A stretch of 64,000 nucleotides of DNA from Apibacter sp. B3706 (lineage in GTDB: Bacteria; Bacteroidota; Bacteroidia; Flavobacteriales; Weeksellaceae), in NCBI RefSeq assembly GCF_011082725.1, contig NZ_CP049715.1:1302001-1366000 (forward strand), written 5' to 3'. Below, in pieces: positions 58,241 through 64,000 of the stretch (its first letter is position 1; each line of letters opens with the position of its first letter). The position numbers and the translations under genes were made by a program. A model generated the notes under the pieces. The model was not told the origin of the DNA. It worked only from the letters and a program-made list of their open reading frames with translations, and made no database searches.

Positions 58241-59194
58241 CTATTCTTCTATCTCTTCTTGTTTATGATAGGCTTCTAAAATTTTTCTTACTAATTTATG
58301 TCTTACCACATCAATTTCTGTCAATTGCACAAAACCTATTCCCTTAACTCTTTTTAAAAGATGAACAGCTTCTTTTAAGCCGGATTTCTGGTGTTTAGGT
58401 AAATCTATTTGTCCGGGATCTCCCGTAATAATAAACTTCGCATTAGCCCCCATACGCGTTAAAAACATTTTCATTTGCAGATGGGTCGTATTTTGAGCTT
58501 CATCTAAAATTACAAAGGCTTCATCTAATGTTCGACCTCTCATAAATGCCAAAGGAGCAATTTGTACGACTCCTTTTTCAATATAAGAAGCAAGTTTTTC
58601 ATGACTGATCATATCTCGTAATGCATCATACAAAGGCTGAAGATAGGGATCTAATTTATCTTTTAAATCACCGGGTAAAAATCCCAAACTTTCCCCTGCT
58701 TCCACAGCCGGACGAGTAAGCACAATTCTTTTTACTTGTTTATCTTTTAAAGCTTTTACAGCTAAAGCAACGCTAGTATAGGTTTTCCCTGTTCCTGCCG
58801 GACCAATGGCAAATACCATATCATTGTTTTCGACTGCTTTCACCAGCTTTTTAAGATTTTCTGTTTTAGCCCTAATAAGTTTTCCTCCTATTCCGTGAAC
58901 GATAATATCTTCAGATTCGGATCTAAGCTCATTCTGCTTTTCTCCATTAGAGAGTATTCCCTCCAGAGCAATATCATTTAACTTATTATATCTGTTTATA
59001 TATTCAGTTATTTCTTTAACTTTATTATTAAACAAAGTTAAATCCGCATCATTTCCTGCTGCCGACACTACCCGATCCCTTCCTGTAATTTTTAATTTGG
59101 GAAAATGATTAATCAACAGATTAAAGTTTTGATTATATTCACCATAGAAAGTTTTTAAATCCACCCCTTCTAAAGTAATTCGTATTTGATTCAA
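58241..59194 (-). CDS. PhoH-like ATPase
   Basis: This is a 317-residue PhoH/YbeZ-family cytoplasmic ATPase, implicated in RNA metabolism with the endoribonuclease YbeY. Walker A GPAGTGKT (131-138), VEAGESLGFLPG (about 166), the Walker B FVILDEAQN (about 230) and FIITGDPGQIDLP (about 252) are visible. The N-terminal part resembles KH-like folds. The start is TTG 59194, supported by an in-frame stop just upstream and an AAAGGAG ribosome-binding sequence, which is unusual in this genome. No ybeY is adjacent. Confidence 0.93.
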   Translation of the reverse strand: MNQIRITLEGVDLKTFYGEYNQNFNLLINHFPKLKITGRDRVVSAAGNDADLTLFNNKVKEITEYINRYNKLNDIALEGILSNGEKQNELRSESEDIIVHGIGGKLIRAKTENLKKLVKAVENNDMVFAIGPAGTGKTYTSVALAVKALKDKQVKRIVLTRPAVEAGESLGFLPGDLKDKLDPYLQPLYDALRDMISHEKLASYIEKGVVQIAPLAFMRGRTLDEAFVILDEAQNTTHLQMKMFLTRMGANAKFIITGDPGQIDLPKHQKSGLKEAVHLLKRVKGIGFVQLTEIDVVRHKLVRKILEAYHKQEEIEE

Positions 59195-59201
59195 ATTTTA
59201 A

Positions 59202-59208
59202 CTCCTTT
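59202..59208 (-). promoter_or_regulatory. Shine-Dalgarno sequence deciding the TTG start of the PhoH-like gene
   Basis: AAAGGAG on the minus strand lies 7 bases before the TTG start. Good Shine-Dalgarno sequences are rare in this window, so it supports this non-ATG start. Confidence 0.65.
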
Positions 59209-59223
59209 TTTAATTTTACATAA

Positions 59224-59244
59224 CAAAAATAAGCAATAACTTTG
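59224..59244. promoter_or_regulatory. Back-to-back -7 elements of the phoH and SAM hydrolase genes
   Basis: Minus-strand TATTTTTG (59224-59231) and plus-strand TAACTTTG (59237-59244) are just 5 bp apart, each 17-30 bp before a start codon. Only one RNA polymerase could bind at a time. Confidence 0.5.
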
Positions 59245-59260
59245 TGTAGGATAATAAAAA

Positions 59261-60085
59261 ATGGGAATAATAACACTTACCACCGATTTTGGTTTAGACG
59301 ATTACCATGTGGCTGCTCTTAAAGGTGCTATATACAGCCAAATTTCGGATATTATAGTCGTTGATATCTCACATCAAATTATGCCTTTTGATTTAATTCA
59401 AACTGCTTATATTATTCAAAATTCATACAAAAATTTTCCTAAAGGAACCATTCATATAATTGGTGTCGACGCGTTGCCTTCTCCTTTTGTAAAATCTTTA
59501 GCTGCAGAAATCAACGGTCATTTTTTTATATGCAATGATAACGGCATTCTTTCTTTAATCGCTGAAGAATATATTCCCGATCAGGTATATGAAATCACGA
59601 TTAATAAATACGATGATCTTCATTTTTTAACTAAAGACCTTTTCATTCCTGTGGCCTGTCATCTTGCCAGAGGCGGAAAAATAGAATTAATAGGTAGAAA
59701 AATAAATTCTTATAAAGAATTAACTCAACCCAAACCGGTAGAAAAAAGCGAAGATAATTCGTTAACAGGAATGGTTATTCATGTAGATAATTTCGGTAAT
59801 GCAATAACCAACATTAGTAAAGAACAATTTCACCAATTTGGAAAAAAAAAGGACTTTATAATTTTTGCCAGAAACGTTCAATTCACTGAAATTAAATCTA
59901 AATATACCGATATACTTGGGACAGATTCTGAGGACAAAAAATATCATGGAAAAGCTTTTGCTATTTTTAATTCTTCGGGCTATTTACAAATTTCCATGTA
60001 TAAGAGTAATTTAAAAACCGTTGGAGGGGCCAGTTCTCTAATGGGCTTATATATAGGAACTAATATTCGCATTGTTTTTTCTTAG
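59261..60085 (+). CDS. SAM hydrolase family protein (DUF62)
   Basis: This 274-residue protein is of the S-adenosylmethionine hydroxide adenosyltransferase family, related to fluorinase and chlorinase. The active-site aspartate-rich start ITLTTDFGLDDYHVAALKG (residues 4-22) is intact, followed by VVDISHQI (about 33-40) and the C-terminal domain HVDNFGNAITNI (about 175-186). The fluorinase-specific loop is not evident, so SAM hydrolysis to adenosine and methionine is the likely reaction. It is a single gene. Confidence 0.9.
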   Translation: MGIITLTTDFGLDDYHVAALKGAIYSQISDIIVVDISHQIMPFDLIQTAYIIQNSYKNFPKGTIHIIGVDALPSPFVKSLAAEINGHFFICNDNGILSLIAEEYIPDQVYEITINKYDDLHFLTKDLFIPVACHLARGGKIELIGRKINSYKELTQPKPVEKSEDNSLTGMVIHVDNFGNAITNISKEQFHQFGKKKDFIIFARNVQFTEIKSKYTDILGTDSEDKKYHGKAFAIFNSSGYLQISMYKSNLKTVGGASSLMGLYIGTNIRIVFS

Positions 60086-60119
60086 TTAGTAAATCATATT
60101 TTTTATACTTCCTATTTTA

Positions 60120-60157
60120 TACACATGTTTACCTATACATGTGATCATTCATGTGTA
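60120..60157. repeat. Cluster of CATGTG motifs after the SAM hydrolase gene
   Basis: TACACATG (60120-60127) is perfectly complementary to CATGTGTA (60150-60157), with a further CATGTG (60138-60143) between them. No T-run follows, so it may be a weak transcript end or a binding site. Confidence 0.4.
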
Positions 60158-60336
60158 ATACTTTTATAAATTCTGATTTATATTTTTTAGAAAAAAAATA
60201 AGAACACAAAAATATACTTTGGTACAATATTTTCACATCTACACATCAGAATAAATTTAAAAATTATTTATAACATTCTATTTTATAAAAAAATTAGTTT
60301 ATTTTGTTCGTTTAAACAATTAAAATATAATATATT

Positions 60337-61215
60337 ATGAAAATTACCATAGATGATTTCCGTGTGTTAGAAGGAAAATCAGTAAACCTTAAAAATTATA
60401 CTACTCAATCACCTGAAAATTTCAAAAAAAATAAAAAAGAGATAAAGAAAATAATTAAAAGTATAGATTATTATCAAAATATTTTAAATGCTGAAAACAA
60501 ACAATCTTTATTAATTATTTTACAAGGAATTGATGCTGCCGGAAAAGACAGTTCCATACGAGCAATCATGACGGGAGTAAATCCTCAAGGAGTAAATGTA
60601 TCATCTTTTAAAACACCTTCTTCTTTAGAGTATGAACATGATTATTTATGGAGACATATTATCAAAATTCCCGAACGTGGGAAAATAGAAATATTTAATC
60701 GTTCTCATTATGAAAACGTATTAGTTTGCAAAGTACATCCTGAATTTATTTTAAATGAAAAAATTCCTACTATAAATTCTGTCAAAGATATTAATGATGG
60801 GTTTTTCGAAAAAAGATATGAGGAAATTAAAAATTTTGAAAATCGTATGTTTAACAATGGTACTCGAATTATTAAATTTTTTCTCAATATAAGTAAAGAC
60901 GAGCAGAAAAAAAGATTTATTAAGAGAATTAATGAAAAAGAAAAAAATTGGAAATTTTCAGCTTCTGATTTAAAAGAACGTAAATTTTGGAATGAATATC
61001 AAAAAGCATTTGCAATGGCTTTTGAAAAAACATCCACTGAAAATTGTCCCTGGTTTATTGTTCCTTTTGATAATAAATCTTACGGGCAATTGGTAATGGC
61101 TTACATTATAAATGAAACATTAAAATCTATGAACCCGAAATATCCGGAAGTTAATAAACAAGAAAAAGAGGCTTTAAAAATTGCTTATCAAGATTTACTC
61201 AATGAAAAAGATTAA
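60337..61215 (+). CDS. Polyphosphate kinase 2 (PPK2) family protein
   Basis: This 292-residue enzyme transfers phosphate between polyphosphate and nucleotides. The Walker A is GIDAAGKD (64-71), with the lid and PPK2 motifs IFNRSHYENVLVCKVHPE (about 125-142) and SKDEQKKRF. It lacks the fused two-domain form and is class I-like by the single domain; whether it prefers ADP, AMP or GDP cannot be told. A short AT-rich 5' gap precedes it and no ppk1 or ppx is nearby. Confidence 0.9.
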   Translation: MKITIDDFRVLEGKSVNLKNYTTQSPENFKKNKKEIKKIIKSIDYYQNILNAENKQSLLIILQGIDAAGKDSSIRAIMTGVNPQGVNVSSFKTPSSLEYEHDYLWRHIIKIPERGKIEIFNRSHYENVLVCKVHPEFILNEKIPTINSVKDINDGFFEKRYEEIKNFENRMFNNGTRIIKFFLNISKDEQKKRFIKRINEKEKNWKFSASDLKERKFWNEYQKAFAMAFEKTSTENCPWFIVPFDNKSYGQLVMAYIINETLKSMNPKYPEVNKQEKEALKIAYQDLLNEKD

Positions 61216-61453
61216 AATTCACACTTTGTTTATTTTAGTTGGATAGAACTAACAACTTCCCTATCCTTGCTCAACAATTTTTATTTATCTTATAATTGTT
61301 TCTTTCACCTTTGAGATAAATAAAAACTGTTTTTTCGAGTTTATAATTAATTTCTTCGCTGAGATTACCTTAAATCTATATTATATTAAAAAAACTTTTT
61401 TAATAGAATTATAAATTATACTCAAAATTATAACAAAGGAACTATATAATAAA

Positions 61454-63679
61454 TTATTTTTTTATCTCAGATCTTTTAACATTGGTTATACCTTCAATAT
61501 TATGCAACTCTTCTATAATTTGTTCTAATTGAAGAGTATTTTTTACAAATAATATTAAATTTCCGTAAAATATTCCATCTTCGGAATTAATATTTATTTT
61601 TTTTATACTAATTTTAAATTTATTAGAAATAAGAGTGGTTATATCATTAAAAATACCGTTTCTGTCAATTCCTTGTAATGAAACTTCTATCAGAAAATCC
61701 CTGCTTGAACTACTTACCCATTTAGCCGGAATTACTCTGTAATCATAATTAGCTCGCATATCAATAGCATTGGAACAGCTTTCTTTATGAACTTTTATAC
61801 CACTGTTTATGGTTACAAATCCAAAAATATTATCACCCGGAATTGGATTACAGCATTGCGCTAATTGATAGTTTAGTTTTTCTTCATCGTCTCCAAAAAC
61901 AATCATATCATAATTTTCCTCTTCTTTGGGTTCCAGAAAATTATTTTCAGTGATTATAGAGGTTTTTTTTCTTAATTTGGATAATAAATTAGTTAAAACA
62001 CCTTTACTGTCTCTATATTTTTTTAGTGCTTTACTATCGATGACTCCGGTAGCAACCTGATAAAAAACATCGTGACTGGTTTTTGCTCCGAAAAATTTTT
62101 GAATGGAATTTAATTCTTCTTCTGAAAAATTTATTTTTAAATGCCGTAACTTACGAATTAATAATTCTTTACCTTCTTCTGTATATGTTCTTTTTTCCGA
62201 ATTCAATGCCGCTTTGATCCTTGATTTTGCTTTTGAAGTGGCGACAAAATCCAACCAATCTGCTTTAGGTTTTTGAACATTGGACGTCAGTATTTCCACC
62301 TGATCTCCACTTGATAACTTATAACTTAACGGCACCAATTTATTATTCACTTTAGCTCCTAAACAATGATCTCCGATACCCGAATGCACGGAATAAGCAA
62401 AATCTAAAGCCGTAGCTCCTGCCGAAAGTACTTTTAAATCTCCTTTAGGAGTAAAGACAAAAATGTCCTTTGTGTATAAATTTAATTTAAAATCATCTAA
62501 TAATTCCTTTGTAGAAGCCGTTCCCAAGTTTTCCAACATTTCTCTGACTTGAGATATCCAATTTTCAATTTGATTATCTTCTCGTCCCTTATATCCTTCT
62601 TTATATTTATAGTGAGCGGCAATACCTTTTTCAGCCAATTCATCCATTCTCTCCGATCGGATTTGTACTTCCACCCACTTAGATTCCGGACCAATGACAG
62701 TAACATGCAAACTTTCATATCCCGTAGATCTGGGAGTTGTAATCCAATCCCTCATTCTGCTGGGATTAGGCATAAATTTATCCGTAACTATGGAATAAAT
62801 TTTCCAAGCCAGGAATTTTTCATTTTTATAATCAGATTTATATATAATTCTAATAGCAAATAAATCAAAAACTTCCTCAAAGGAAACATCTTGTTTTTTC
62901 ATTTTTTTATAAATTGAAAAAACGGATTTATGTCGTCCTTTAATAGTAAAATTCAAACCTTCGGCATTTAAGCTTTCTTGCATAATCCTTGAAAACTCTT
63001 CAATATATCGTTGTCTATCTTTTTCTGTTTCCTCAAGTTTTTTTACGATTAAAGAATAAGATTCCGGATCGGTATATTTTAAACTTAAATCTTCAAGCTC
63101 GGATTTGATGGTATAAAGACCCATTCTATGGGCTAAAGGAGCATATATATAGGTGGTTTCAGCAGCAATTTTTTTCTGTTTAGAACTTTTCATGCTGTCC
63201 AAAGTCCTCATATTATGAAGTCTGTCAGCTATCTTAATTAAAATAACTCTAACATCTTCAGACAAGGTAAGTAACAGCTTTCTATAGTTCTCGGATTGTA
63301 ATGAAAGATTTTGATGGTCTATGTTGGATATTTTGGTAAGTCCATCTATAATTTTAGCTACTTTAGGATTAAATAAATTGGAAATATCTTCAATGGTATA
63401 TTGAGTATCTTCCACTACATCATGCAATAAAGCACATGCTATGCTTGTTGCTCCTAAGCCTATTTCATCAGCAACAATTTTAGCTACGGCTAAAGGGTGA
63501 TATATATAAGGTTCTCCGGTTTTTCTCCTTTGATCCTTATGGGCCTCTTTTGCAACTTCAAAAGCTTTTCTAATCAGAGATTTATCTTCTGTAGTCAAAT
63601 CTCTGTAGGTGTTACGAAGCATATCTTTGTAACGTTTGACTATTTCTTCTTCTTCTTTTTTTAAGTCTATTTCGTCCAT
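61454..63679 (-). CDS. rel: Bifunctional (p)ppGpp synthetase/hydrolase (Rel/SpoT)
   Basis: This makes and degrades the stringent-response alarmone. The 741-residue order is an HD hydrolase domain (His61, then HD at 86-87 in LLHDVVEDTQYT), a synthetase domain with SRMRDWITTPRSTGYESLHVT (about 310-330), a TGS domain (FTPKGDLKVLSAGATALDFAYSVH, about 405-428), a helical region, a zinc-finger-type CCNPIPGD (about 608) and a C-terminal ACT domain (about 665-735). Both catalytic sites look intact. It is divergent from the S46 peptidase gene. Confidence 0.95.
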   Translation of the reverse strand: MDEIDLKKEEEEIVKRYKDMLRNTYRDLTTEDKSLIRKAFEVAKEAHKDQRRKTGEPYIYHPLAVAKIVADEIGLGATSIACALLHDVVEDTQYTIEDISNLFNPKVAKIIDGLTKISNIDHQNLSLQSENYRKLLLTLSEDVRVILIKIADRLHNMRTLDSMKSSKQKKIAAETTYIYAPLAHRMGLYTIKSELEDLSLKYTDPESYSLIVKKLEETEKDRQRYIEEFSRIMQESLNAEGLNFTIKGRHKSVFSIYKKMKKQDVSFEEVFDLFAIRIIYKSDYKNEKFLAWKIYSIVTDKFMPNPSRMRDWITTPRSTGYESLHVTVIGPESKWVEVQIRSERMDELAEKGIAAHYKYKEGYKGREDNQIENWISQVREMLENLGTASTKELLDDFKLNLYTKDIFVFTPKGDLKVLSAGATALDFAYSVHSGIGDHCLGAKVNNKLVPLSYKLSSGDQVEILTSNVQKPKADWLDFVATSKAKSRIKAALNSEKRTYTEEGKELLIRKLRHLKINFSEEELNSIQKFFGAKTSHDVFYQVATGVIDSKALKKYRDSKGVLTNLLSKLRKKTSIITENNFLEPKEEENYDMIVFGDDEEKLNYQLAQCCNPIPGDNIFGFVTINSGIKVHKESCSNAIDMRANYDYRVIPAKWVSSSSRDFLIEVSLQGIDRNGIFNDITTLISNKFKISIKKININSEDGIFYGNLILFVKNTLQLEQIIEELHNIEGITNVKRSEIKK

Positions 63680-63874
63680 ACCACTATTTAGTCTATTTTA
63701 CTAGTTACAATTTATATGCGAATCATAACATTAATCTTTACTTATGTGTTAAAATCTTAACTTTTATTAGTTACACAAAGCTAATTAATTTTTCTTTTAA
63801 ATATGCATTCTAACTTTTTTATGTTATTATATTATTTATAAATTTATATTTTTAAAAAACTAATTATAGTATCA

Positions 63875-64000
63875 ATGAAAAAAATTACACTAAAATCTTT
63901 TTTATTAACCTGTTTTTTTAATGCTTCATCATTAGTCGCTCAAACGGGTGGGGGTATGTGGATACCTAATCAGCTCAATGAAAAAGAAATGAAGGAATTG
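63875..64000 (+). CDS. S46-family dipeptidyl peptidase, 5' fragment (DPP7/DPP11-like)
   Basis: The first 42 codons before the window edge encode a signal peptide (MKKITLKSFLLTCFFNASSLVAQ), then GGGMWIPNQLNEKEMKEL. The GMW.P..L motif at the mature N-terminus is the hallmark of S46 dipeptidyl peptidases (DPP7, DPP11), periplasmic serine peptidases that trim oligopeptides for uptake. The catalytic residues lie outside the window. It diverges from rel across 195 bp. Confidence 0.75.
   Translation, partial: MKKITLKSFLLTCFFNASSLVAQTGGGMWIPNQLNEKEMKEL

Overview
This is a 64 kb AT-rich chromosomal segment from a member of the Bacteroidota, most likely class Flavobacteriia. The evidence is the set of type IX secretion (T9SS) and gliding genes (gldJ, porU, porV, gldI, porQ), the flavobacterial-type arginine decarboxylase, the general lack of Shine-Dalgarno sequences, and many promoters of the form TTTG-N19-20-TAnnTTTG. 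The very low GC would fit a small-genome Weeksellaceae relative such as Apibacter, but that placement is a guess. I saw no rRNA, tRNA, insertion sequence, prophage or CRISPR array.

Layout. 1-5.2 kb is the end of a surface polysaccharide locus: a sugar aminotransferase cut by the window edge, a UDP-sugar 4,6-dehydratase, a Wza-like export lipoprotein and a Wzc-like tyrosine autokinase with a Gly-Tyr repeat tail. 5.3-15 kb holds mostly single genes: a flavoprotein, a DUF4919-like protein, upp, an RpiB-like isomerase, uvrA, a TRIC-type channel, an Rrf2 regulator with its oxidoreductase, and a PhnA-like zinc-ribbon protein. 15.3-23.6 kb has proBA, a purine permease, RNase Z, dctA and a cysteine desulfurase. 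23.5-28.7 kb, on the minus strand, has a degenerate M1-peptidase/beta-barrel protein, an Smr protein and gldJ. 28.8-35.6 kb has porU, porV, nrnA and gldI. 35.6-43 kb has ribF diverging from atpDC, then trmB, an MFS transporter, a small outer-membrane barrel and guaB. 43.2-48.4 kb has msrA, fur, an OstA-like protein, tag and hflX. 48.5-53.6 kb has a SPOR protein, a DUF5686 protein and a NatAB-like ABC exporter. 53.8-64 kb has a DapF-like epimerase, arginine decarboxylase, porQ-cmk, phoH, a SAM hydrolase family gene, PPK2, rel and the first 42 codons of an S46 dipeptidyl peptidase.

How the genes relate. PorV and PorU finish T9SS cargo at the cell surface, PorQ is a further accessory protein, GldJ and GldI belong to the gliding/secretion machinery, and an S46 peptidase is a typical exported protease of asaccharolytic relatives. 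In known T9SS systems cargo is joined to an anionic LPS, so the sugar-nucleotide genes at the left edge could feed the same surface; this link is an inference. The OstA-like protein and the barrels add to an envelope theme. Most other genes are housekeeping.

Several starts were moved because the longest frame begins inside a promoter or at a weak codon: TRIC channel, ribF, gldJ, guaB, gldI, cmk, atpC, the M1-like gene and the small barrel. The most notable points are a DapF homologue with serine at both catalytic cysteine positions, an M1-like protein with no zinc site fused to a probable barrel, the repeat-encoded tyrosine tail of the kinase, and an Rrf2 operon with a perfect palindromic candidate operator. 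I found no clearly new multigene system.
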